Position numbers and translations under genes: made by a program. DNA of 16,307 nt, taken from assembly GCA_019307665.1 (NCBI GenBank), contig JAFDJC010000100.1, forward strand, positions 1 to 16,307, given 5' to 3'. Shown here one piece after another: positions 1 to 6,635 of the stretch (positions are counted from its first letter, which is position 1; every line of letters starts with the position of its first letter). Under the pieces are notes generated by a model that was not told where the DNA came from, made no database searches, and was given only the letters and a program-made list of their open reading frames with translations. The DNA comes from Deltaproteobacteria bacterium (GTDB lineage Bacteria; Desulfobacterota; Desulfobacteria; Desulfobacterales; SURF-7).

Positions 1-445
1 GTTCCCCCCCGGAAAGACTGGGGGGAAATGACCCGATTTTCTCTTCCATGCCGACCATCCTTAAAATACTTTTAACTTTTTTCTGAATGTATGCAGGTCT
101 TTTACCCGCAACTTCAAGAACCAGTGAAATATTATCAAAAACCGTTTTAGTTGAAATGAGTTTGTAATCCTGAAAAATAATACCGAATTTTCTCCTTAAA
201 AAAGGTGTTCTTGTGTGCGAAATTCTTGAAAGATTCATTCCTTCAACAATAATCTGACCTTCGGATACAGACTCACCCATATAAAGAAGTTTCAGCAAAG
301 TTGATTTGCCTGCCCCGCTGGCCCCGCTGATCAAAAGAAGCTCTTTCTCTTCTATATCGATGTTAATATCGGCAAGTGCGATATGAGAGCCATATCTTTT
401 ATGGACATGAAACATCCTTATTATGGCGCTGCTGTTATTTTTCAT
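1..445 (-). CDS. ftsE: Cell division ABC transporter ATP-binding protein FtsE (3' end outside window)
   Basis: 148 codons are visible, reading leftward off the window edge. The Walker A motif GASGAGKST lies near residue 43. It is followed by a KLLYMGE segment, the Q-loop region FGIIFQDYKL near residues 87-96, and the start of the ABC signature SLSGGE at the very end of the visible part. The stretch FLRRKFGIIFQD and the TVFDNISLVLEVAG block match FtsE rather than a generic exporter ATPase. In the family, FtsE pairs with membrane protein FtsX at the septum and drives periplasmic peptidoglycan hydrolase activation; ftsX would be expected just beyond the left edge but is not seen. The ATG at 445 follows a weak purine-rich site (GGATGAAAT). 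LolD or another FtsE-like ATPase is a less likely alternative. Confidence 0.88.
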   Translation of the reverse strand, partial: MKNNSSAIIRMFHVHKRYGSHIALADINIDIEEKELLLISGASGAGKSTLLKLLYMGESVSEGQIIVEGMNLSRISHTRTPFLRRKFGIIFQDYKLISTKTVFDNISLVLEVAGKRPAYIQKKVKSILRMVGMEEKIGSFPPSLSGGE

Positions 446-575
446 ATTTCATCCAGCCCCATAGTCTTGATGTACATGCCTTTGGCATCTAAAGTCATAT
501 AGTGTAATGAATAAATTGGTAATGGCTGTGACAGCCCAAATTGTTTATATTCCGCTTCGAAAATATCTGGCTGTT

Positions 576-604
576 ATTTTACTATGTTGCCACAAAAAAT
601 TCAA
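576..604 (-). promoter_or_regulatory. Candidate sigma-70 promoter for ftsE
   Basis: On the minus strand TTGAAT (604-599) and TAAAAT (581-576) are separated by 17 bases, four and five matches to the -35 and -10 consensus. It would give a leader of about 125 bases before the ftsE ATG. It is a motif match only, in AT-rich DNA where chance matches are common. Confidence 0.4.
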
Positions 605-705
605 TAGGATTTTTCTTGCCGATTTGGTTTTAAATTGACCTGTTCATATTTAACTGGTAATGCAACCTTGAGCCAAGGGAGTGCTGACAACGGTTTTCCC
701 TTCTC

Positions 706-760
706 AAAGCCTCCGCTGGATTTCGGATACGGCTTCTTCCTTTTTTTCAGTGGAGGCTTT
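706..760 (+). promoter_or_regulatory. Leader hairpin upstream of pyrE, possible attenuator
   Basis: AAAGCCTCCGCTG (706-718) pairs with CAGTGGAGGCTTT (748-760): 13 pairs including one G-T, with a 29-base loop. A short T-run (757-761) follows on the plus strand, so it could act as a terminator before pyrE. pyrE genes in enterobacteria are controlled by attenuation, but no leader peptide or known PyrR site was recognised here. The T-run is short, so termination is only inferred. Confidence 0.4.
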
Positions 761-845
761 TATCGAACTATGAGATTACAAGTAACTATTTCTTAAATCT
801 ATTTCCATCAAGCTGAAAATGGAAAGCGAAAAGAAAGGCATTTTT

Positions 846-1409
846 ATGATGAAACAGGAATTAACAAAAATTCTATGCGAAAAATCTTTTAAATTCAGTG
901 AAGAACCGGTTTTCAAACTCGTTTCCGGTGAAATGAGCCGCTTTTACATCAACTGCAAACCCACTGTTCTCAGCCCAAGGGGTATGTACCTGGCAGGGCA
1001 CCTTATGTTTGATAAAATAGGAGATTTGGCAGCAGATGCAGTCGGCGGCTTGACATTCGGTGCAGATCCCATTGCCGTAGCAACGGCATTTGTTTCCGAA
1101 CTCAAGGGGAAACCATTTAAAGCTTTTTCCATAAGAAAGGAACAAAAAAGCCACGGGATTATCAAATGGGTCGAGGGAGATCTCAGCAAAAACGATCGTG
1201 TCGTTATTCTTGAAGATGTTGTAACCACCGGTGGATCAACCATCAAAGCCATAGAACGCGCCCGCTCAGAAAACCTTAATGTGATAAAGGTTATCACACT
1301 TGTTGATCGTCAGGAAGGAGGAGTTGAAAATATTAAAAAACACGTTCCTGATGTATCATCCATTGTAACAAGAGATAACCTTATGGATATGATCAACAAA
1401 GAACACTAG
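846..1409 (+). CDS. pyrE: Orotate phosphoribosyltransferase
   Basis: The enzyme transfers the 5-phosphoribosyl group from PRPP to orotate, giving OMP in cytosolic de novo pyrimidine synthesis. Numbered from ATG 846 (187 aa), the type I phosphoribosyltransferase signature VVILEDVVTTGGST lies at about 119-132. The catalytic-loop segment RKEQKSHG is at about 97-104, the GLTFGADPIA core at 69-78, and the N-terminal hood holds SGEMSRFYINCK. The length is slightly under the 213 aa of E. coli PyrE. Two adjacent ATGs (846, 849) follow AAGAAAGG (831-838) at good spacing, so 846 is preferred over the upstream ATG at 819, which has no ribosome site. The gene is single, preceded by a hairpin leader, and converges with queD 13 bases downstream. 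Confidence 0.9.
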   Translation: MMKQELTKILCEKSFKFSEEPVFKLVSGEMSRFYINCKPTVLSPRGMYLAGHLMFDKIGDLAADAVGGLTFGADPIAVATAFVSELKGKPFKAFSIRKEQKSHGIIKWVEGDLSKNDRVVILEDVVTTGGSTIKAIERARSENLNVIKVITLVDRQEGGVENIKKHVPDVSSIVTRDNLMDMINKEH

Positions 1410-1422
1410 GGACGTGCCCAGT

Positions 1423-1791
1423 TTACAGGATGTATGTTGCGCTGGCGTTTTCCGATTCCCATACAGTGATTTTTGATACTTTTACAGGGCCATCACCAAT
1501 CGATTTCCGGAGTTCCTTGGCAATGTAACCGGCGATGTTTTCAGAGGACGGATTGCCGTCTTCGAAAAGACCAAGCTCGTTTAAAAATTTGTGATCAAGC
1601 GTTGCCATGATCGTAGATACATGTTCCTTTAATTCTCCGAAGTCCACTAGAACGCCGGCACTGTTAAGTTTTTCCCCGGCAACGCATGTTTCAACCTTCC
1701 AGTTGTGGCCGTGAAGATTTTCACACTTTTCGGAAACCATTTTAAGCTGATGAGCTGCTGCAAAGTGGCTGATAACCTTTAATTCAAACAT
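1423..1791 (-). CDS. queD: 6-carboxy-5,6,7,8-tetrahydropterin synthase (QueD/PTPS family)
   Basis: 122 aa, the usual length for bacterial QueD. The family converts 7,8-dihydroneopterin triphosphate to 6-carboxytetrahydropterin, an early step to preQ0 and queuosine. The zinc-binding histidines are visible as H14 (FAAAHQL) and H27/H29 (NLHGHNW), with catalytic C23 just before them (EKCENLHGH). The TLDHKFLN block near 65-72 supplies the conserved Asp-His, and the WESENASATY tail supplies the pterin-anchoring glutamate. A strong AAGGAG site (1803-1798) precedes the ATG by six bases. It follows dnaJ by only 24 bases on the same strand, so the two are probably cotranscribed. A 6-pyruvoyl-tetrahydropterin synthase role cannot be excluded from sequence alone, but the CxxxHGH form is typical of QueD. 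Confidence 0.9.
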   Translation of the reverse strand: MFELKVISHFAAAHQLKMVSEKCENLHGHNWKVETCVAGEKLNSAGVLVDFGELKEHVSTIMATLDHKFLNELGLFEDGNPSSENIAGYIAKELRKSIGDGPVKVSKITVWESENASATYIL

Positions 1792-1815
1792 CGATCACTC
1801 CTTAAAATTCAAACC

Positions 1816-2925
1816 CTAACCTTTCTCTGCATGTTTTTTTATAAAACGCCTAAATTTACTCGATAATTTATCTGATTCAAGCTTAGCAAAATCGTAAAGC
1901 AGCGTTTCCTGTTTTTTACTCAGGTTAGTTGGTGTTTTTATCTCCACAATGATCACCTGATCCCCTCGGCGACCGTCTCTCAAGGAAGGGATTCCTTTTC
2001 CATGAAAACGAAACGTTTCTCCGAACTGAACACCCTTGGGGATTTTCAATGTTTCTTTACCTTCAAGAGTTTTCACCTTAATCTCATCACCAAGGGCAGC
2101 CTGAACAAACGATATCGGAACATTGCATATGACATGTGTATTTTCACGAGTAAAATAATCGTGGGGCTTAACATGGATGAAAACGTAAAGATCTCCGGGG
2201 GGGCCACCGCCGACACCGGCTTCGCCTTCTCCAGTCAATCGTAGCCTGGAACCGTTATCGACGCCGGCAGGAATTTTCAGAGAAACCTTCTTTTCCACCC
2301 TGATCTGACCCGCGCCTCTGCAATTCAGGCACGGTGAAGAAATGGTTTTACCCTGACCGCGGCATGAAGGGCACGTCGCTCTTACTATAAAAAAGCCCTG
2401 GGAGCGTGAGGCCTGACCCGATCCGCCGCATTGTCTGCAGACATCAGGACTTGTTCCAGGTTCGCACATCGTTCCGTCACAGGTCGGACAGGTTTCCATC
2501 TTTTCAAGTTCTATCTCGGTTTCCGTGCCAAAAACTGCATCCATAAATTCCAGACGCATGTCATATCTAAGGTCAGCACCCTGCCGTCCTCCGCCCCTTG
2601 ACCTGCCTCCTGAATTGAAACCAAAAAAGTCTTCAAAAATATCACCAAAGCTTGAAAAAATATCTTCAAATCCACCGAAACCTGAAAAACCTGTCCCCTC
2701 AAGCCCTTGATGACCATACTGGTCATAGATCTGTCGCTTCTGAGAATCATGCAGGACTTCATATGCCTCGGCCCCTTCTTTGAAGTTTTCTTCGGCCTCT
2801 TTGTCCCCCGGGTTTTTATCAGGGTGGAATTTAATTGCGACTTTTCGATACGCCTTTTTTATTTCAGCTTCGGTAGCATTGCGATCGACCCCGAGCACTT
2901 CGTAATAATCCCGTTTGTTTGCCAT
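1816..2925 (-). CDS. dnaJ: Chaperone protein DnaJ
   Basis: 369 aa, full length for a type I (class A) J-protein, which delivers unfolded clients to DnaK and stimulates its ATPase in the cytosol. The J domain (1-70) has HPD at 34-36. A Gly/Phe-rich linker (about 71-116) contains GFSGFGGFEDIFSSFGDIF. The zinc-finger domain has four CxxC motifs at C146/149, C163/166, C185/188 and C199/202; the first (CPTCDGTM) lacks the final Gly of CxxCxGxG. Two C-terminal client-binding beta domains follow to about 345. AGGAA (2935-2931) precedes the ATG. No dnaK or grpE is adjacent; the downstream partner is queD. CbpA is unlikely because CbpA lacks the zinc domain. Confidence 0.96.
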   Translation of the reverse strand: MANKRDYYEVLGVDRNATEAEIKKAYRKVAIKFHPDKNPGDKEAEENFKEGAEAYEVLHDSQKRQIYDQYGHQGLEGTGFSGFGGFEDIFSSFGDIFEDFFGFNSGGRSRGGGRQGADLRYDMRLEFMDAVFGTETEIELEKMETCPTCDGTMCEPGTSPDVCRQCGGSGQASRSQGFFIVRATCPSCRGQGKTISSPCLNCRGAGQIRVEKKVSLKIPAGVDNGSRLRLTGEGEAGVGGGPPGDLYVFIHVKPHDYFTRENTHVICNVPISFVQAALGDEIKVKTLEGKETLKIPKGVQFGETFRFHGKGIPSLRDGRRGDQVIIVEIKTPTNLSKKQETLLYDFAKLESDKLSSKFRRFIKKHAEKG

Positions 2926-2949
2926 TTAAATTCCTGGTATTTTTAAGTT

Positions 2950-2955
2950 ATTATA
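2950..2955 (-). promoter_or_regulatory. Perfect -10 hexamer upstream of dnaJ
   Basis: The minus strand reads TATAAT at 2955-2950, placing a start near 2943 and a very short leader before dnaJ. The -35 region at 17 bases is poor (CGAGAC), and I see no CCCCAT-type heat-shock -10. It is a weak call on one hexamer. Confidence 0.3.
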
Positions 2956-3195
2956 GCCCCAGAGATTAACCGGTCTCGAATATTGCTTATGTTTATCAAC
3001 ATTTATGGCTATTTAAAAGTAACACAAGACAACTTAAAAAGTTAATGCATAATAGGGAATTGTCAATGAATAAACGTCTCTGGACTTTCCCCAAAAATAG
3101 AGCTTAAACATTGGCAAACGTATTAAATTCGGTAGTTGAGCCGGATTAGCAAGTGGAAAAGCTATTTTTTGATAAATTTTTGATAAATTTTCAAA

Positions 3196-3238
3196 TGGTA
3201 CTGGCAACTCGTTGCCAGTATCCGAAGGACAAGAAGCT
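3196..3238 (-). repeat. Two-hairpin dispersed element, copy A (REP-like)
   Basis: Read on the minus strand this is a 43-base unit. It starts with AGCTTCTTGT, then a mini-hairpin TCC-TTC-GGA, then a 10-bp palindrome TACTGGCAAC / GTTGCCAGTA around a GA loop (3220-3199). It aligns to 6475-6518 on the plus strand with one gap and about 31 of 43 positions identical. Differences inside both stems preserve pairing. The small size, intergenic setting and palindromic core resemble REP-type elements, but no known REP family is claimed. Confidence 0.6.
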
Positions 3239-3486
3239 ATCCAAAACAATGTCTCTGCCGATATTCCCTTTCTCTACTTAAAAACTGCCGATTTTGGTTT
3301 GATTTTTTGTTGTTTTGAAAATGAAATCACCATTTTTTATTTAATTATAGCTTGTTACAGCGGGAAAAGAACACATAAAATCGATTTTGCTAAAAATGCC
3401 AGATCAGATCGGGAGAACGCCATCTTTAATTTCAGCCTTCTTTAATATTTGGAAATGATATCTCAGATAATTGAGGCAGGTTTATT

Positions 3487-4139
3487 TTATAGTGCCGTCA
3501 GTTCCTTTTCATATTTTTCAACCCAGCCGTCAGCACCGCACTCCTTAAAAATATCTATAGCTTTTGATAGGTTTTCTTTTGCTTTGACGGAGTCTCTATT
3601 TTTTTTGAATAAATCAGAATATACGGTGTAGTCCTTTGCCAGATTCCACCTTAAACCTCTTTTTTCATCTAATTCTATAGATCTCTTAATCCAGTCTTCG
3701 GCCTCGGATTTATGGTCATCATCCATATTCATCAAAATTTCACATAGAAACCTTGATAACCAGCCATCATAAGATTTAAATCTGTTCTCATATGCATAGG
3801 TATACAGTGATTTTAAATCCATTTTTAAATCACCTTGCATAAGTTTGGTTTTATCTACACATATTTTTATTGCCCTCATCCAGGAAGGCATAAGTTTTCC
3901 TTTTTTCAAAAACAAGATACCAGTTTCAAAATAGTTCTGAGCCTTTTTATAATCTTTTCTTTCACAATAGATATTACCTAAGCAGAATGAAGACCAAGCA
4001 GTCATAGTTAGGGATGTTATTTCACACAAATCCATTGCTGCCAGTTGGTGGTTTTCAGCTTCATCAAATAATCCTTTATAATAGCAGACTGAACCAATAC
4101 AGGAGTAAGATTATCAAACTGACACTTCGGGCACTTCAC
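3487..4139 (-). pseudogene. Remnant of a zinc-ribbon/TPR signalling protein (cyclase-type), internally deleted and frameshifted
   Basis: A good start exists at GTG 4139: GGAGGG sits eight bases upstream and the frame begins V/M-KCPKCQFDN. That resembles the zinc-ribbon N-terminus of the large class III adenylate/guanylate cyclase + AAA ATPase + TPR proteins common in Desulfobacterota. After about ten codons the protein-like signal jumps frame. From about 4110 a different frame continues as TPR helices (SVCYYKGLFDEAENHQLAA, then SSFCLGNIYCERKDYKKAQNYF) and runs to the stop at 3487, ending DIFKECGADGWVEKYEKEL. The TPR frame is closed just upstream by TGA TAA (4116-4111) and has no ATG until 4035. 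The whole cyclase and ATPase middle is therefore missing, joined out of frame near 4110. A short TPR protein from ATG 4035 (182 aa) could still be made, but no ribosome site is visible there. Confidence 0.72.
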
Positions 4140-4261
4140 AGTGTATGCCCTCCAACATATTATATATGTAGTTTATTACAGCACAAGTATCCTCTGACAA
4201 TTTATATTATAAAATGCAAATTCTGAAGTTAGTTTTTCTTCTTAAATTGGGGCCTGTTATT

Positions 4262-5341
4262 TTACTTGTACATACTGAAATCCACCCCTCGTTGCCTTCC
4301 ACGCTCTTCAAACCAGAAATCATCATCCTTAGCTGGTTTTGTAATTTGGTCTTCCGATTTGCGAATCAACTCTATAGCTTCTTCAGGGCAGGTGGAAATA
4401 CAAAGGCCACACCCGATACATTTCGTCCTGATAATATTGTATTCTTCATCATTATCCTCAATAGCATTCACTTGACAACGTTCATCAGCACAAACCCCAC
4501 AAGCTGAACACTTGTCATGGTCTATCACAGCATAATAGCTGGAATTAACATGCTCTGCGCTTTCAAACATTGTTAGCGCTCCAAGCACGGGACAACAACA
4601 CTTGCAACAATTACAGATAAACCAATGGCCCTTTTCAACATTCGTGCTTAAATGCACTAAAGCTGCCTCCTCTGCTTTATCAAGTATTTGATAGGCCTCC
4701 TCCCTTGTAATAGGTCTTCCCCAAGGATGATTGTCATAGGCATTAGGTTCTTGACTTAATCCCATGCAAATTTCTTTAGGTTTGTCACACCCTTGTCCCA
4801 ACAGCTTTTTTTCTTTATTACATACGCACTCATTTACAGCAAATGACTGGCTGGATTCTATAATGGCAGTCATTTGTTGATATGGTAATGGTTTGTGTTC
4901 CACAGGGACCTGTTTCTCTACAGGAATAACTTGCATGATTTCTGGTTTCGCCATAATAAGAGGGGGGCCAACATGCATTTTGTACTCCTCGCTCATTTCT
5001 GCAAACTCTTGATCCATCCGATCAATTTGATACTCCCAGATACCGACGATCCAAGGAATCATTTTGAAAGTTTTAATACCCCCTACATCTAATCCCCAAA
5101 TTTCACCACGGTTCCACATAGAAGTTAGCATTTCCTCTAAACCATCCAATGCCCTACCTGTTCGGGATGAAATTTGTTCCGCTGTCTCGGGTGATAATTT
5201 TAAATCACAAAAAAGATCTGCTTCCTCTGGTGTAAATATTTTTTGCAGCAGTTTGATTTCTACACCGTTTTCAGTCGCAGGGAAACCACTTGGAAGGGTA
5301 TCAAGAACCTTTGCTAATTTTTTATAGATTTCATCACTCAT
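4262..5341 (-). CDS. 4Fe-4S ferredoxin-domain protein with extra cysteine clusters
   Basis: 359 aa with no signal peptide, so probably cytosolic. The N-terminal ~110 residues look like a helical, possibly winged-helix region (LSPETAEQISSRTGRALDGLEEML). The middle holds C172-V-C174 with C185 and C192, then a dense cluster C243, C245, C246, C248-C250 (ICNCCKCCCPVL). A C-terminal two-cluster ferredoxin domain follows: C278/281/284/289 (one residue longer than the usual CxxCxxCxxxC, with Gln in place of Pro after the last Cys) and C308/311/314/318-P, the canonical form. An electron-transfer or sensor role is inferred; the substrate is unknown and no partner enzyme is adjacent. An excellent AAGGAGGTG lies seven bases before the ATG. 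The broken gene at 3487-4139 lies 122 bases downstream. Confidence 0.82.
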   Translation of the reverse strand: MSDEIYKKLAKVLDTLPSGFPATENGVEIKLLQKIFTPEEADLFCDLKLSPETAEQISSRTGRALDGLEEMLTSMWNRGEIWGLDVGGIKTFKMIPWIVGIWEYQIDRMDQEFAEMSEEYKMHVGPPLIMAKPEIMQVIPVEKQVPVEHKPLPYQQMTAIIESSQSFAVNECVCNKEKKLLGQGCDKPKEICMGLSQEPNAYDNHPWGRPITREEAYQILDKAEEAALVHLSTNVEKGHWFICNCCKCCCPVLGALTMFESAEHVNSSYYAVIDHDKCSACGVCADERCQVNAIEDNDEEYNIIRTKCIGCGLCISTCPEEAIELIRKSEDQITKPAKDDDFWFEERGRQRGVDFSMYK

Positions 5342-5682
5342 AATTCAACACCTCCTTAAAAATATAAAAAAAACTGAATTATAATTCCTATAAACATAAA
5401 ATGATTCATCATCAATATTTGCAAAAAGAGGCATAGTCTTAAAAGAACCAGTCGTTTTTAGAAGTTGTATAGAAAATGAATAATATTGATATGATCTCTA
5501 AAAACCTAATATTTGAAAAATCACATAAAATCAAGAGGTTTTCCTAAAAAGACCCTCCTGTCTCTTCAAAAAGGTGAATATTTCACAAAATTTATAGGGA
5601 CCAGTTCACTGCTTTGTTTTTGGTTATCCATTATTCTGCAATCAAGATGAAAGAGAAACTAACAAAACAAGGAGGGGACAAA
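5342..5682. other. Divergent intergenic region before the small exported protein gene
   Basis: AT-rich region serving both flanking genes. On the minus strand a perfect TATAAT (5383-5378) lies 37 bases before the 4Fe-4S gene ATG, without a good -35. On the plus side no strong promoter pair was found. Opening the downstream frame from ATG 5614 would put 23 residues ahead of an obvious signal peptide with no ribosome site, so this part is treated as leader. Confidence 0.5.
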
Positions 5683-6054
5683 ATGAAAGCAACTATTAAA
5701 AATCAAATCAGATTGGCAATCGTAGTAGCATGTGCAGTTCTTTTTATCGGACCTTCTGTTGTCGTAGCAGAAGAGACATTACTGCTCGCAAGTCTCACCA
5801 GGGTAACTCCGCTTGATACGTTTGATAATTATGATCGGTTTCCGGATTATCACAGGGAAGCTCGTAAAGAGGCTGATGAGAAGGAAATAAAAGTTGAGAT
5901 AGATGTAATAAAAGATATCCAAAAAGAGGCTAATGCAGACACTGTTGATACAGTAATCACATCTGCTGCATGGGTTGGCGGAAAAGCACTTGATAGTTAT
6001 GTTATTTTAAATGGTGACTATGGGAAACTGCTCACCGGGCTTTTTTCTGAATGA
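5683..6054 (+). CDS. Small exported protein of unknown function
   Basis: 123 aa from ATG 5683, chosen because AAGGAGGGG (5669-5677) lies just upstream and a classic Sec signal peptide starts there: a basic N-region (MKATIKNQIR), a hydrophobic core (LAIVVACAVLF), and a likely cleavage after VVVA (residue 29). The mature ~94 residues are rich in charged residues (YHREARKEADEKEIKVEIDVI, about 50-70) and end in a mixed, glycine-containing tail (AAWVGGKALDSYVILNGDYG). There is no cysteine in the mature part, no lipobox and no second membrane segment, so it is probably a soluble periplasmic protein. It stands alone, with its own terminator at 6136-6172. I do not recognise the family. Confidence 0.75.
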   Translation: MKATIKNQIRLAIVVACAVLFIGPSVVVAEETLLLASLTRVTPLDTFDNYDRFPDYHREARKEADEKEIKVEIDVIKDIQKEANADTVDTVITSAAWVGGKALDSYVILNGDYGKLLTGLFSE

Positions 6055-6135
6055 TAGCGGAACCTGAAATTGCTTTTGAATTGATTATATGAATTGAAAC
6101 AATATTTGTATCCTCTTCTGAATATGTATTGTATC

Positions 6136-6172
6136 AAAAGACAGGGAATGGAAATCCACCCTGTCTTTTTTT
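6136..6172 (+). terminator. Rho-independent terminator
   Basis: AAAAGACAGGG (6136-6146) pairs perfectly with CCCTGTCTTTT (6159-6169), with an inner TGG/CCA extension and an AAAT loop. T6166-T6172 follows as the U-tract. It lies 80 bases after the stop of the small exported protein gene and ends that single-gene unit. Confidence 0.9.
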
Positions 6173-6330
6173 GTTAGGTTATCACTCGATCGACGTTTTA
6201 TGCCTAAATGAATCAATAAAAAAGCTTTAGCTCTGATCAATATATCACTATTCAAAATCGGACGTGTTAGTGGTGATTTCATTCGGAGAACGTAATGAGA
6301 TTCAGTCTCCCTGTGGTTGCGATTGTTGCT

Positions 6331-6354
6331 GTTACCAAACCCTTAATTGGTAAC
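6331..6354 (+). repeat. Short perfect inverted repeat
   Basis: GTTACCAA (6331-6338) and TTGGTAAC (6347-6354) are perfect inverted copies around an 8-base spacer. It could be a hairpin or an operator-like site. No gene start is near on either strand, so no role is assigned. Confidence 0.5.
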
Positions 6355-6474
6355 TTCCTTTGCCGATCAACAAGGCAGGATTAACTGATCAGCGTCTGTT
6401 ATAACACCCGAGGGAAAATAATATTTGTCGTTGATCAATTCATCAACCTTCCGTTTTTGCTATAAGTGAACAAA

Positions 6475-6518
6475 GGCTTCTTGTGCTATCGCACCCGGAC
6501 AACGAGTTGTCCTGGCCA
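6475..6518 (+). repeat. Two-hairpin dispersed element, copy B (REP-like)
   Basis: 44-base unit beginning GGCTTCTTGT, then a mini-hairpin GTGC-TATC-GCAC, then a palindrome GGACAAC / GTTGTCC around a GA loop (6497-6512), ending GGCCA. It is homologous to copy A (3196-3238, minus strand). The shared blocks are GCTTCTTGT and AACGAGTTG, each nine bases. At least one pair in each stem differs between copies while staying paired (C-G versus G-C in the mini-hairpin, G-C versus A-T in the palindrome). Confidence 0.6.
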
Positions 6519-6635
6519 CCCAAACGTGTGCTATCCATTTCTTTTTTAAACGTGAAAAAAATTTGGGGAATGTCCTGATAAACCCCTGCTGCTTTTTACA
6601 AACCCATAACCCGGAATAGCAAAAAAAAAGGAAAA

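Larger units (their letters stand above)
446..845. other. Divergent intergenic region between ftsE and pyrE
   Basis: No convincing gene is seen here. The ftsE side is AT-rich and holds a possible minus-strand promoter at 576-604. The pyrE side holds two inverted repeats, a 6-bp one (AAGGGA at 675-680 with TCCCTT at 697-702) and the longer hairpin at 706-760. TTGACC at 635-640 could be a plus-strand -35 element, but the matching -10 is poor. The frame can be opened from ATG 819, but this adds nine residues without family support, so 819-845 is treated as leader. Confidence 0.6.
2926..3486. other. Gene-poor interval between dnaJ and the broken signalling gene
   Basis: About 560 bases of AT-rich DNA with no reading frame that resembles a protein. 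It contains the two-hairpin element at 3196-3238 (-). Beside it are a short tandem duplication, TTTTGATAAAT twice with an 11-base period (about 3167-3188), and a block reading TTGGGGAAAGTCC on the minus strand (3094-3082) that recurs with one difference near 6563. Short open frames here lack ribosome sites and coding character. Confidence 0.6.
6173..6635. other. Non-coding interval between terminator and epmA
   Basis: About 460 bases without a convincing gene on either strand. It contains a perfect 8-bp inverted repeat at 6331-6354, a 6-bp one (GTTGAT 6430-6435 / ATCAAC 6442-6447), and copy B of the two-hairpin element. Just after the epmA stop, the minus strand shows a weak 5-bp hairpin (6646-6642 with 6633-6629) running into a T-run (6629-6621), which may end the epmA unit. 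Confidence 0.55.

Noticed and set aside
718..742. Third copy of the two-hairpin element in the pyrE leader (shares TTCGGATAC and GGCTTCTT)
   Set aside because: The blocks are in the wrong order and the palindromic core CAACGAGTTG is missing, so chance similarity is likely.
3201..3216. TGGC...TTGC resembling a sigma-54 promoter
   Set aside because: The GG-to-GC spacing is nine bases, not ten, and the match is explained by the palindrome of the two-hairpin element.
6085..6282. 65-codon minus-strand frame
   Set aside because: It crosses the terminator hairpin at 6136-6172, has no ribosome site and no coding character.
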